Below, one piece after another: positions 18,379-27,528 of a DNA stretch of 64,000 nt. Positions within the stretch are counted from its first letter, which is position 1, and the number at the start of each line of letters is the position of its first letter. A program made the position numbers and the translations under genes. Origin of the DNA: Halodurantibacterium daqingensis (GTDB lineage: Bacteria; Pseudomonadota; Alphaproteobacteria; Rhodobacterales; Rhodobacteraceae); contig NZ_JBHTFQ010000001.1 of NCBI RefSeq assembly GCF_042666235.1, forward strand, positions 124,001 through 188,000, written 5' to 3'. The notes beneath the pieces were generated by a model, which ran no database searches, was not told where the DNA came from, and was given only the letters and a program-made list of their open reading frames with translations.

Positions 18379-19178
18379 TGTCCGTTCTGATCGTCATCCC
18401 CGCCCGCTTTGCCTCGCAGCGCTATCCCGGCAAGCCGCTGGTGCCGTTGCGGGGCGCGGATGGGGTGGCGCGGACGCTGATCGAACGGTCCTGGCGGGCG
18501 GCGCAGGCGGTGCGGGGTGCGGACCGGGTGGTGGTGGCCACCGATGACGACCGCATCCGTGCGGCCTGCGACGGATTTGGCGCCGAGGTTGTGATGACCT
18601 CGGCGGCCTGCGCCAACGGCACCGAACGCTGCGCCGAAACCATGGCGGCGCTGGGCGAAGGGCACGAAGTGATCGTGAACCTGCAGGGCGACGCGCCCCT
18701 GACCCCGCCCTGGTTCGTAGAGGCCCTGATCGCGGGCCTTGCAGAGGATCCTGACGCGGGAATGGCCACGCCCGTTCTGCGCTGCGACGGGCGCGCGCTT
18801 GCCGGCTTGCTTGAGGATCGGCGCGCGGGCCGGGTGGGGGGAACCACTGCTGTCTTCGATTCCGCCCGCCGCGCGCTCTATTTCTCGAAAGAGGTGATTC
18901 CCTTCACGGCGCGAACCTATGCGGCCGATGCGCCGACCCCGGTCTTTCATCATGTCGGCGTCTATGCCTACCGGCCCCATGCCCTTGCCGCCTATCCGCG
19001 CTGGGCGCCGGGGCTGCTCGAGCAGCTCGAGGGATTGGAGCAGCTGCGCTTCCTCGAAAATGGTCACCCCGTGCTGTGCGTCGAGGTCGAGGCGCGCGGC
19101 CGCCAGTTCTGGGAATTGAACAACCCCGAGGATGTGCCGCGCATCGAGGCAATGATGGCCGAGATGGGGATGGAATGA
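18378..19178 (+). CDS. kdsB: 3-deoxy-manno-octulosonate cytidylyltransferase
   Basis: A 266-residue CMP-Kdo synthetase. The nucleotide-binding N-terminus is VLIVIPARFASQRYPGKPL. VVVATDDDRI, VIVNLQGDAPLTPPW and FHHVGVYAYRPHAL are KdsB-like. The C-terminus ends in ELNNPEDVPRIEAMM. It activates Kdo as CMP-Kdo for lipid A core or capsule synthesis. It starts inside the cysQ stop and overlaps the following GT2 gene by four bases, so the three genes form a translationally coupled unit. Confidence 0.93.
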   Translation: MSVLIVIPARFASQRYPGKPLVPLRGADGVARTLIERSWRAAQAVRGADRVVVATDDDRIRAACDGFGAEVVMTSAACANGTERCAETMAALGEGHEVIVNLQGDAPLTPPWFVEALIAGLAEDPDAGMATPVLRCDGRALAGLLEDRRAGRVGGTTAVFDSARRALYFSKEVIPFTARTYAADAPTPVFHHVGVYAYRPHALAAYPRWAPGLLEQLEGLEQLRFLENGHPVLCVEVEARGRQFWELNNPEDVPRIEAMMAEMGME

Positions 19179-20407
19179 CCGAAAGGCCCGCCACGGCGAG
19201 TGTGATCGTCGTCAGCCGGGGAAGGCCTGCCCATCTGCGACTGTGCCTGCTGGGACTGATGCAGCAGGATCACCCCGCCTTCGAGGTGATCGTGGTCGCC
19301 GACGGCGCCGGGCTTGCGCAGGTGCAGGATCTGGGTCTTGCCGCCAAGACCTGTCACTACGAGATTCCGAACATTTCCGCCGCGCGCAATCTCGGCATCC
19401 TGCGTGCCGCGGGCGAGGTGGTGGCCTTCATCGACGATGATGCGGTGCCCGAGCCCACCTGGCTGTCGCGCCTTGCCGCGCCTTTTGCGGATCGGTCTGT
19501 GGCGGCGGCGGGTGGATTTGTCCGGGGGCGAAACGGCATTTCCTTCCAGTGGCGGGCGCAGACGGTCGATGAAACCGGGCATGCCGCGCCCCTTGATATC
19601 CCCCGGGCCGGCGCCACTCTGGCCGGTCGCCCGGGTCGCGCGATCAAGACGGAAGGGACGAACTGCGCGTTTCGCACCGATCTGCTGTGCGAGATCGGCG
19701 GGTTCGATCCTTCATATACCTTCTATCTGGACGAAACCGACGTGAACATGCGCCTTGCCGCGCGCGGGGCGCTGACGGCGATCGTGCCGCTGGCGCAGGT
19801 GCACCATGGCACGGCGCCAAGCGGGCGCCGCCGCGCGAACCGCGCGCCGCTGACGCTGGTTGACATCGGTGCAAGCACGGCTGTCTTTCTGCGCCGCCAC
19901 GCCACACCAGAGGTTCACGATGCCGCCCTTGACCGGCTGCGCCTGGATCAGCGGCGGCGGCTGTTGCGCCATATGGTGGCCGGAACGCTCGAGCCGCGCG
20001 ATGTGCGACACCTGCAGCACACCCTCGAGGCTGGCATCGCCGAGGGCCGCGTCCGCGCCCTGCCGGTGCTTGCGCCGCTTCCGGACAAGGGCAGCGAGCC
20101 CTTCCTGCCGCTTCCCGACACCGGGCCGCGGCCCGGTCGGCTTTTCAGCGGCTGGCGCTGGCAGCGGGAAAGGCTCCGCCAGCAGGCGCGCGCAGCCCGT
20201 GCCAAGGGGGAGGTTGCGACAATCCTCTGTCTGGATCCTGGCCCCGGCTTTCACCGGATGCGCTTTCTGGAAAGCGGGATCTGGGAACAACAGGGCGGGC
20301 TGTGTGGCCGCTCGGAACGGGAGGGGCCGCTGATCCGATTCTGGCGATTCGAATGCCGCGTTGCAGCAGAGCTGCAGCGGCTTGCCGAACTCCGAGCGAT
20401 GAATTAA
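19175..20407 (+). CDS. Glycosyltransferase family 2 protein
   Basis: A 410-residue GT-A glycosyltransferase. The fold begins TASVIVVSRGRPAHLRLCL, with NISAARNLGIL and the metal-binding FIDDDAVPEP at about 85-94. The acceptor-side YLDETDVNMRLAARG follows at about 190. The C-terminal 150 residues are arginine-rich and lack a recognised domain. The donor and acceptor are unknown. The start at 19175 overlaps the kdsB stop (ATGA). A longer in-frame start inside kdsB is less likely. The stop is followed by TTAATTAACAAAT and an AT-rich gap, so galU probably has its own promoter. Confidence 0.88.
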   Translation: MTERPATASVIVVSRGRPAHLRLCLLGLMQQDHPAFEVIVVADGAGLAQVQDLGLAAKTCHYEIPNISAARNLGILRAAGEVVAFIDDDAVPEPTWLSRLAAPFADRSVAAAGGFVRGRNGISFQWRAQTVDETGHAAPLDIPRAGATLAGRPGRAIKTEGTNCAFRTDLLCEIGGFDPSYTFYLDETDVNMRLAARGALTAIVPLAQVHHGTAPSGRRRANRAPLTLVDIGASTAVFLRRHATPEVHDAALDRLRLDQRRRLLRHMVAGTLEPRDVRHLQHTLEAGIAEGRVRALPVLAPLPDKGSEPFLPLPDTGPRPGRLFSGWRWQRERLRQQARAARAKGEVATILCLDPGPGFHRMRFLESGIWEQQGGLCGRSEREGPLIRFWRFECRVAAELQRLAELRAMN

Positions 20408-20617
20408 TTAACAAATCATTGAGAGAAGTGCATGAACGTGCCGCAAATGACGCCCCGGAGTCGCAAACTGGCGAAACTTTGCGCACTATATAAGTAAAAT
20501 TGTTTCAAACGGATGTTTATCTTATCCGAATGGATGTAAGCTTGGAACGTTAGCGTGTGCAGAAAGTTGAACACATCGCCAGCTTTCTCGGTAACAAGGT
20601 GATTTAGGGGATACGTC
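20408..20617. promoter_or_regulatory. AT-rich regulatory gap upstream of galU
   Basis: This 210-base gap is unusually AT-rich for the window. It contains TATATAA near 20488 and an inverted repeat CGGAT-9-ATCCG near 20509-20527. No small gene with a ribosome binding site is seen. It probably carries the galU promoter and leader; exact elements are uncertain. Confidence 0.4.
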
Positions 20618-21511
20618 ATGAAGAGCAAGGTAACCAAGGCAGTCTTTCCTGTCGCGGGGCTTGGCACGCGGTTTCTGCCGGCGACCAAGTCGATCCCGAA
20701 GGAAATCATGACGCTGGTTGACCGCCCGCTGATCCAGTACGCGATCGACGAGGCCCGCGCCGCCGGCATCAAGGAGTTCATCTTCGTGACCTCGCGCGGC
20801 AAGGGCGCGCTCGAGGATTATTTCGATCACGCCCCCGAGCTTGAAAACTCGCTGCGCCGCGCCGGCAAGGATCACCTGCTGGAAGTGCTGAAGACCACCA
20901 ACATGGACAGCGGCGCCATTGCCTATGTGCGCCAGCACAAGGCCCTTGGCCTGGGCCATGCGGTCTGGTGCGCGCGCCGCCTGATCGGCAACGAGCCCTT
21001 CGCGGTGATCCTGCCCGATGACGTCATCGCCGCCGAAAAGCCTTGTCTGCAGCAGATGGTCGAAGCCTATGCCGAAACCGGCGGCAACATGGTCGCCGCC
21101 ATGGAAGTGCCACCCGAAAAGGCATCATCCTATGGTGTTCTGGATGTGCGCGAGGATATGGGATCGCTCGTTTCAGTCCGTGGCATGGTGGAAAAACCCA
21201 AGGCCGAGGAGGCGCCGTCCAATCTTGCTGTGATCGGGCGCTACATCCTCAATCCCAAGGTGCTGAATAACCTCAACCGCATGCGCAGCGGCGCCGGCGG
21301 CGAGATCCAGCTCACCGACGCGATTGCCGAGGAAATCGAGGAATCGGACAACGTCTATGGCTTCCGCTTCCGCGGGCAACGCTTCGACTGCGGCTCCAAG
21401 GCCGGCTTCCTTCAGGCGACGGTCGCCTTCGGCCTGGCGCGCGACGATCTGCGCGACGAGCTTTCGGAATTCCTGCAGGAAATGGCAGCAGTCCAGAACG
21501 CGGCCGAATAA
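20618..21511 (+). CDS. galU: UTP-glucose-1-phosphate uridylyltransferase
   Basis: A 297-residue enzyme making UDP-glucose from UTP and glucose-1-phosphate, the precursor of many surface glycans. The nucleotide-binding signature is AVFPVAGLGTRFLPATKSIPKE. VDRPLIQYAIDEARAAGI, AVILPDDVI, VEKPKAEEAPSNLAVIGRYIL and FDCGSKAGFLQATVAFGL complete the GalU pattern. Length is normal. It is the only sugar-nucleotide synthesis gene inside the glycosyltransferase run and may supply it. Confidence 0.96.
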   Translation: MKSKVTKAVFPVAGLGTRFLPATKSIPKEIMTLVDRPLIQYAIDEARAAGIKEFIFVTSRGKGALEDYFDHAPELENSLRRAGKDHLLEVLKTTNMDSGAIAYVRQHKALGLGHAVWCARRLIGNEPFAVILPDDVIAAEKPCLQQMVEAYAETGGNMVAAMEVPPEKASSYGVLDVREDMGSLVSVRGMVEKPKAEEAPSNLAVIGRYILNPKVLNNLNRMRSGAGGEIQLTDAIAEEIEESDNVYGFRFRGQRFDCGSKAGFLQATVAFGLARDDLRDELSEFLQEMAAVQNAAE

Positions 21512-21520
21512 TCCGGTGTG

Positions 21521-22795
21521 ATGACGCTGCGAGCCAATGACGCGGCTCGGGAGGGGGCGAACGAGGGTTCGCCCCCTCCTGCACGTCTGCTGGACCTGAC
21601 GCGGCTGCTGTCGCGCGCAGGGCAGGGGCCGTTGACGGGTATCGACCGGGTGGAGCTGGCCTATCTCCGGCGCCTGCTGCAAGAAGATGTGCCCCTTTTT
21701 GCGCTGATGCGCGCCTCGCCTGTGGATGTGCTTCTGGACCGGCACGGCATCGCCGCCTTTGCTGACCGAATCAGTGGCGATACCCCCTGGGGCCGGCCCG
21801 ACCTTCTGGCGCGGATCCTCGCGCGCGGCGGAAGGGACACCCGCAGCCGCGCCCGGTCAACGGTGCGGCGTCTGGCGCTGGCGCGGGCCGCAGGGCCGCT
21901 GCTGGGGCCGATGCTGCGCCGCCACCTGCCGTCCGGCACAGCCTATCTGAACATCGGGCACTCGAATCTGAAACCACGGGTGCTGCAGGCAGTCCGTTCC
22001 GTTCCGCGCGCGCGCATCACGGTGTTCCTGCATGATACGATTCCCGTCGATTTTCCGCAGTTCGCGGGGGCGGGGCAGGTGGAACGCTTTGCCGACAGTC
22101 TCGCGACTGTCTCGGCTCATGCCGATCTGGTGATCTACAACTCCGAACAAAGCCGCCGCGATGCCGAGCGCCATTTCAGCGGCATGGAGCGGGTGCCCGA
22201 GGGTTTGGTCGCGCATCTTGCGGTCGAGCCTCCGCGTCCCGAGCCCGCACAGCTGCCACCGGGCCTGCCTCTCGATCGGCCGTGGTTCGTGACCATCGGC
22301 ACGATCGAGCCGCGCAAGAACCATGCCCTGCTGCTGGATCTGTGGCAACAAATGCACGAAGCGCTGCCCCCATCTTCCATCCCGCGTCTGTTCATCATCG
22401 GGCGTCGCGGCTGGAAGAACGAAGCTTTGTTCCGACGGCTGGATGAGGCGCCGTTCATGGGGGATACGGTCATTGAGCTTGCCGGCCTGGATGACGGAGC
22501 GGTGGCGGCGCTGCTGCAAGGCGCGCGGGCCCTGCTGTTTCCAAGCCACGCGGAAGGCTTTGGCCTGCCCCTGCTCGAAGCTGCGGCGCTGGGCGTTCCG
22601 GTAATCTGCAACGACCTGCCCATCTACCGCGAATTCGCCGGAAGTTATCCCATTTACGCCCCGGTGCATGACCGGTATCAGTGGGCGAGGAAGCTGGCCG
22701 AGGCGCTGGATGACGAGGCAATGCCTCGGCCAGCCGCGATCTTGGATCTGCCAAGCTGGAACAAGCATTTCCAGTCGGTGTTGAAGCTGACTTGA
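21521..22795 (+). CDS. Glycosyltransferase family 4 (GT-B) protein
   Basis: A 424-residue GT-B glycosyltransferase. The N-terminal domain has LLDLTRLLSRAGQGPLTGIDRVE and TVFLHDTIPVDFPQF. The C-terminal domain has WFVTIGTIEPRKNHALLLDLW and the donor-site motif LLFPSHAEGFGLPLLEAAALGVPVI, typical of mannosyl- or rhamnosyltransferases. Its start follows the galU stop by nine bases; GTG at 21518 is an alternative start. Donor and acceptor are unknown. A hairpin follows the stop. Confidence 0.9.
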   Translation: MTLRANDAAREGANEGSPPPARLLDLTRLLSRAGQGPLTGIDRVELAYLRRLLQEDVPLFALMRASPVDVLLDRHGIAAFADRISGDTPWGRPDLLARILARGGRDTRSRARSTVRRLALARAAGPLLGPMLRRHLPSGTAYLNIGHSNLKPRVLQAVRSVPRARITVFLHDTIPVDFPQFAGAGQVERFADSLATVSAHADLVIYNSEQSRRDAERHFSGMERVPEGLVAHLAVEPPRPEPAQLPPGLPLDRPWFVTIGTIEPRKNHALLLDLWQQMHEALPPSSIPRLFIIGRRGWKNEALFRRLDEAPFMGDTVIELAGLDDGAVAALLQGARALLFPSHAEGFGLPLLEAAALGVPVICNDLPIYREFAGSYPIYAPVHDRYQWARKLAEALDDEAMPRPAAILDLPSWNKHFQSVLKLT

Positions 22796-22805
22796 TAGGA
22801 TCGCG

Positions 22806-22829
22806 GGCGCTGCTTATGGTTGCAGCGCC
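22806..22829 (+). terminator. Intercistronic hairpin between GT4 and GT2 genes
   Basis: A perfect 8-bp stem (GGCGCTGC / GCAGCGCC) with an 8-base loop lies 10 bases after the GT4 stop. TTGCTGG follows, without a true U-tract. It may attenuate or stabilise the transcript. Confidence 0.45.
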
Positions 22830-22846
22830 TTGCTGGATGGGGACGA

Positions 22847-23857
22847 TTGGAACTTCTTGCCAAATACCGATTGCGGCTGGCGCGGAAGCGATGGAGGCTC
22901 CGCGCCCTTCGGAAAAGCCGTGAACTGGTGCCCGTTGCCCGCCGTACCGATCTGATCCGCAAGCCCGATGTGCTGCTGTTCTCGACCCTGCGGAACGAAC
23001 GGATCCGCCTGCCGTATTTCCTTCAGTATTACCGCAACCTGGGCGTGAACCACTTCCTGATGGTCGATAACGGCTCGGACGACGGATCGCGCGAATACCT
23101 CGCCGATCAGCCGGACGTCTCGCTCTGGACCACCGAGGGCAGCTACAAGCGGTCGCGGTTCGGGGTCGATTGGCTGAACTGGCTGCAAAGCACCTACGGC
23201 CACAAGCACTGGACGCTTGTCGTCGATGTGGACGAATTCCTTGTCTACCCGTTCTGCGACACCCGTCCCATCCAGGCCCTGACGGACTGGCTCGATGCCT
23301 CTTCGGTGCGCTCCTTCAGCGCGATGCTTCTTGACATGTATCCCAAGGGGCGGATCCACGAGGTTCCCTATCAGGAAGGTCAGGATCCGTTCGAGATCGC
23401 CTGCTGGTTCGACAGCGGCAATTACGCCATCAAGCGCAACGCGCGGTTCGGGAATCTCTGGATCCAGGGCGGGCCCCGGGCCCGGATGTTCTTCCGCGAC
23501 CTGCCCGAACGGGCGCCTGCCCTGAACAAGATCCCGCTGGTCAAGTGGCACCGCAAATACACCTATGTCAGTTCGACCCATATGTTGCTGCCGCGCGGGC
23601 TGAACCTTGTCTATGATGAATGGGGCGGGGAAAAGGCCTCGGGCTGCCTCCTGCACGCCAAGTTCATCGACACCTTTGTCGCCAAGTCGCAGGAGGAAAT
23701 GGTGCGCCGGCAGCATTACGCGGGCAGCCACGAATACAAGGCCTACCACGAGGGCCTGCAGGACGACCCCGTCTTCTGGACGGAATGCTCCGAGCATTAC
23801 GACAACTGGCGCCAGCTGGAGATCCTCGGCCTCATGTCCAAGGGGAACTGGGTATGA
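22847..23857 (+). CDS. Glycosyltransferase family 2 (Glyco_tranf_2_4-like) protein
   Basis: A 336-residue protein with the pattern of PF13704-type transferases: VLLFSTLRNERIRLPYFLQYYRNLGV, then HFLMVDNGSDDGSREYL, then LVVDVDEFLVYP with an Asp-X-Asp metal site. A basic N-terminus (YRLRLARKRWRLRALRKSR) may lie along the membrane. No ATG exists near the true 5' end. TTG at 22847, preceded by GGGGA, is preferred because the other TTG at 22820 lies in the hairpin. The donor is unknown. It overlaps the following GT14 gene by four bases (ATGA). Confidence 0.83.
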   Translation: MELLAKYRLRLARKRWRLRALRKSRELVPVARRTDLIRKPDVLLFSTLRNERIRLPYFLQYYRNLGVNHFLMVDNGSDDGSREYLADQPDVSLWTTEGSYKRSRFGVDWLNWLQSTYGHKHWTLVVDVDEFLVYPFCDTRPIQALTDWLDASSVRSFSAMLLDMYPKGRIHEVPYQEGQDPFEIACWFDSGNYAIKRNARFGNLWIQGGPRARMFFRDLPERAPALNKIPLVKWHRKYTYVSSTHMLLPRGLNLVYDEWGGEKASGCLLHAKFIDTFVAKSQEEMVRRQHYAGSHEYKAYHEGLQDDPVFWTECSEHYDNWRQLEILGLMSKGNWV

Positions 23858-25542
23858 GCGTGGGCTTCATCATGTTGTGTCACACCGCGCTCAACCGCGC
23901 GGCGCAGGTGGCGCGGCATTGGGCGCGGGCCGATTGCCCGGTGGTGCTGCATGTCGATCGGAGGGTGCGCAGGCGTTCCTATGATGAACTGGTGCGCAAG
24001 CTGTCCGACCTGCCGAACGTCCGGTTCTGTGAAAGGCACAGCTGCGAATGGGGGACCTGGTCGCTGGTGACGGCTACACAGGCTGCGGCCCGGATGATGC
24101 TGCGCGAATTTCCGAAGGTCGATCACGTCTTTCATGCCTCGGGATCCTGCCTGCCGCTGCGCCCGGTTCAGGAGCTGCGCGACTATCTTGCGCAGCGGCC
24201 AACCACCGACTTCATCGAATCGGTTACCACCGAGGATGTGTCCTGGACGGTGGACGGGCTTGAGAGGGAACGTTTCCAGTTCTGGTTTCCCTTCTCCTGG
24301 AAGCGCCAGCGCAAGCTGTTCGATCTGACGGTCAGGCTGCAGCGGCGATTCCGCATCCGCCGCCGAATCCCGAAGGGGGTGGTGCCGCATCTGGGGTCGC
24401 AATGGTGGTGCCTGTCGCGGGCGACGCTGAGCGCGATACTCAACGATCCGCGCCGCGCCGAGTACGACCGCTACTTCCGCAAGGTCTGGATTCCGGATGA
24501 ATCCTACTTCCAGTCGCTTGTGCGGTTACACGCCCGCACCATCGAAAGCCGGTCGCTGACGCTGTCGAAGTTCGATTTCCAGGGCAAGCCCCATATCTTT
24601 TACGACGATCATCTGCGGCTCCTGCGCCGCTCGGACTGCTTTGTCGCGCGCAAGATCTGGCCCCAGGCGAACCTGCTCTACCGGGTTTTCCTGAGCGAGG
24701 AGAAGGAGGCACTGCGGCGTGCGGAACCGAACCCCGGTCGGATCGACCGGATCTTTTCGACGGCGCTCGAGCGGCGCACTCGGGGCCGCCCCGGCCTTTA
24801 CATGCAGAGCCGCTTTCCGCGCCCGGACCGCGAAAACAGCAAGACGGCAGCGCCCTATTCGCTTTTTTCCGGTTTCGCCGAGCTTTTTGAAGGGTTCGAG
24901 CCCTGGATGGCCGAGGTCACCGGAACGGCAGTCCATGGCAAGCTGTTCGCGCCGGACCGGGTGCATTATGCGGGCGGTGTGGGAGTCTATCGCGGTGGCT
25001 TGTCGGATTCCGCCGCGCTGCGTGATCGCGAGCCGCGGGGCTTTCTGACCAGCCTGATCTGGAACACCCGCGGCGAACGCCAGTGCTTCCAGTTCGGACC
25101 GGGGGATACCCAGGCGCTCACCTGGTTCCTGGCGACGGATCACAACGCGCAGATCGCGGTGATCAGCGGCGCCTGGGCGATTCCCCTGTTCCGGTCGAAC
25201 AGGAACTTCGCCGACATCCGCCGCGAGGCGGCGCGCCTGCAGCAGGTCGAACTGGATTTCCTGAAGGTCCTGCGATCCCCCTGGACCAAGGCACGGCTTC
25301 ATGTCTGGACGCTTGCGGATTTCATCGACGCGCCGCGCGATCACCTGCACATGATTCTCGACGAGATGAATCCGCGTGCACATCTGACGCCGGGCGTCCT
25401 GCCGCCCATGGTTTCGCTGGACGGTTTCGGCGCCTTCCTGCAGAACCTTCGTAACGAGGGAATGCAGCCCCTGGTAATGGGCGACTTCCGGGTAGCCCCG
25501 CCAAGGCAGGGCGCCCGCCAGACAAGAACACGTGGTGAATGA
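23854..25542 (+). CDS. GT14 core-2/I-branching-like glycosyltransferase with DUF5927 domain
   Basis: A 562-residue, two-part protein. Residues 1-250 resemble core-2/I-branching beta-1,6-N-acetylglucosaminyl- or xylosyltransferases: VGFIMLCHTALNRAAQVA, HVDRRV, HASGSCLPLRPVQELRDYL, FIESV and SQWWCLSRATLSAIL. Residues from about 265 match my recollection of DUF5927, found fused to GT14 in Rhodobacterales. No signal peptide or membrane span is evident. The start at 23854 overlaps the upstream GT2 stop. Its substrate is unknown. Confidence 0.82.
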   Translation: MSVGFIMLCHTALNRAAQVARHWARADCPVVLHVDRRVRRRSYDELVRKLSDLPNVRFCERHSCEWGTWSLVTATQAAARMMLREFPKVDHVFHASGSCLPLRPVQELRDYLAQRPTTDFIESVTTEDVSWTVDGLERERFQFWFPFSWKRQRKLFDLTVRLQRRFRIRRRIPKGVVPHLGSQWWCLSRATLSAILNDPRRAEYDRYFRKVWIPDESYFQSLVRLHARTIESRSLTLSKFDFQGKPHIFYDDHLRLLRRSDCFVARKIWPQANLLYRVFLSEEKEALRRAEPNPGRIDRIFSTALERRTRGRPGLYMQSRFPRPDRENSKTAAPYSLFSGFAELFEGFEPWMAEVTGTAVHGKLFAPDRVHYAGGVGVYRGGLSDSAALRDREPRGFLTSLIWNTRGERQCFQFGPGDTQALTWFLATDHNAQIAVISGAWAIPLFRSNRNFADIRREAARLQQVELDFLKVLRSPWTKARLHVWTLADFIDAPRDHLHMILDEMNPRAHLTPGVLPPMVSLDGFGAFLQNLRNEGMQPLVMGDFRVAPPRQGARQTRTRGE

Positions 25543-25546
25543 TCTG

Positions 25547-26950
25547 ATGACCCGAAAATTCGATTACTTCGTGCTGTTCGCAGAAATGCGGACCGGTTCG
25601 AACTTCCTCGAGGCGAACCTGAACGAGTTTTCCGAGCTTCAGTGCTACGGCGAAGCCTTCAACCCGCATTTCATCGGGCAGAAGGACAAGATGCAGATGA
25701 TGGGCATAACGATGGAGGAGCGGCGTGACGATCCGCTGCGCCTGATTGCCAGGATGCGTGAAAAAACCGAAGGCCTTCCGGGCTTCCGCTTTTTCCATGA
25801 CCATGATCCGCGTGTGCTGGCGCATGTGCTGGAGGATCCGCGCTGCGCCAAGATCGTCCTGACGCGCAATCCGATCGAAAGCTATGTGTCGCGCAAGATC
25901 GCCGCCGCAACCGGGCAGTGGAAGCTTTCGGATCTTCGTCACCAGCGCAGCGCCAGGGCCGAGTTCGATGCGGCCGAGTTCGAGGAACATCTTGAACGCC
26001 TGCAGGCCTTTCAGGTCACGCTGCTGCATGGCCTTCAGGTTTCGGGGCAGACAGCCTTCTACATCGCCTATGAAGATATCCAGGATGTGAAGGTGCTCAA
26101 CGGTCTTGCGCAATACCTCGGCATCGAAGGGCGCATCGAGAAGATCTCGGACAAGCTGAAGAAACAGAACCCCGAAGAGATTTCCGAAAAGGTCGTGAAC
26201 TTCGAGGAGATGGAGCAGGCTCTGGCGCGGCTTGATCGCTTCAACCTGTGCCGAACGCCGAATTTCGAACCCCGCCGCGGCCATGCCATCGGCACGTTCC
26301 ACGCCGCTGCGCACACGCCGCTGCTCTACCTTCCGGTGCGTTCCGGCCCCGAGGCCGAGGTGCTGGAGTGGATGGCGGCGCTGGACAGTGCGGAGGTCAG
26401 GGGCGGCTTCAGCTACAAGACCATCCGCAAGTGGAAGCAGGACAATCCCGGACACCGCAGCTTTACCGTGCTGCGCCATCCTCTTGCGCGTGCCCATGCG
26501 GCCTTTTGCGAAACGATCCTCAGCGGCCGCTATGGCAATATCGCTGCAACGCTGGCGCGGATCTATGGCGTTGCCCTTCCGCGAGAGGGAGAAGTGCAGA
26601 GCCTTGATGCGCACCGCGATGCCTTTCTGGCTTTCCTGCGGTTTCTGAAAGGCAACCTGGCGGGACAGAGCAGCATCCGCGTCGACAGCGCCTGGGCAAG
26701 CCAGAGCGCCGTTCTTCAGGGCATGTCGTCGCTGTTGCTGCCAGACCTCATCCTGCGCGAAGACGAACTTGGTGAAGGCCTTGCAACCCTCGCCGCCCGG
26801 TTCGGCCGCGCCGCACCGGCACTGCCCGAGCCGCGCAGTTCCGCCCCCTATGCGCTGGCCGAGTTCTACGACGAGGAGCTTGAGGCCGCGGCACGGGATG
26901 CCTATCAGCGCGATTATCTGACCTTCGGATTCGACGCCTGGGGGGGCTGA
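25547..26950 (+). CDS. Sulfotransferase family protein with two sulfotransferase-like halves
   Basis: A 467-residue protein. The N-terminal half has the 5'-phosphosulfate-binding pattern FAEMRTGSNFLEANLNEF (RTGSNFL at 15-21) and the 3'-phosphate-binding pattern IVLTRNPIESYVSRK (near 108-122), as in NodH-like enzymes. The second half, from about residue 260, repeats the logic with LPVRSGPEAEVLEWM and VLRHPLARAHAAF, but its 5' motif is degenerate. It would transfer sulfate from PAPS to a glycan. GTG at 25532 is an alternative start. It is the last gene of the glycosyltransferase run. Confidence 0.82.
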   Translation: MTRKFDYFVLFAEMRTGSNFLEANLNEFSELQCYGEAFNPHFIGQKDKMQMMGITMEERRDDPLRLIARMREKTEGLPGFRFFHDHDPRVLAHVLEDPRCAKIVLTRNPIESYVSRKIAAATGQWKLSDLRHQRSARAEFDAAEFEEHLERLQAFQVTLLHGLQVSGQTAFYIAYEDIQDVKVLNGLAQYLGIEGRIEKISDKLKKQNPEEISEKVVNFEEMEQALARLDRFNLCRTPNFEPRRGHAIGTFHAAAHTPLLYLPVRSGPEAEVLEWMAALDSAEVRGGFSYKTIRKWKQDNPGHRSFTVLRHPLARAHAAFCETILSGRYGNIAATLARIYGVALPREGEVQSLDAHRDAFLAFLRFLKGNLAGQSSIRVDSAWASQSAVLQGMSSLLLPDLILREDELGEGLATLAARFGRAAPALPEPRSSAPYALAEFYDEELEAAARDAYQRDYLTFGFDAWGG

Positions 26951-27528
26951 TCGGGGCCGGTTCCTGCGCAAGCTGCGTTGTGCCTGGCCATGCCTGGAGC
27001 GGTCGCTGGCTGCGGCGGAGGGTCCGGCGGTTGGGCCAGATAGGGTGCTGGCGTCCATTGCTGGAAAACGCACATCATGCCGCGCAGGGCGCATCTCGGC
27101 CGGCCGATCCCCCGCACGACCCTCGGTCTCGCCCTCCCGCCGATGCCGCTGTGGGTTCCATTCCCCCCACCTCCCGGGCCGGACGCCCAGAGCCCTTTCA
27201 CGCCTGAACCCCGCCGCGCGGGGCGCCAAGCCGCCGAGCGGGACCGCGCTGCAGGAGGGCGTCCGTTCATGCCGATCGCCGAGGCACGCGGCAGGCGTGT
27301 GGGGATCGTGCAGAGCAGGCCCGCCCGACCCTGAACCAGGCCGTGGCGCCACGTTGGCGGCGGCGTCCAGCCTCGGACCCTGCCTCGCATCGAGGCCGAG
27401 GCCGCCGGCCGGCATTCCGCTTCAGAACGCATCCGGATCTCGGGGTGATCCAAAGACCAGTCTGCCCCTTCTGATCCCTCGCAACGGTTCGAATGGGATC
27501 AGGCCTTGGCCGCTGGAGGGGGGATCGC
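26951..27528. other. Geneless GC-rich region (578 bp)
   Basis: No ribosome-binding site plus coding frame, tRNA or family match was found on either strand. Open frames are proline-, arginine- and glycine-rich with poor third-position bias. The stretch separates the polysaccharide run (plus strand) from the convergent ptsN gene. Confidence 0.5.
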
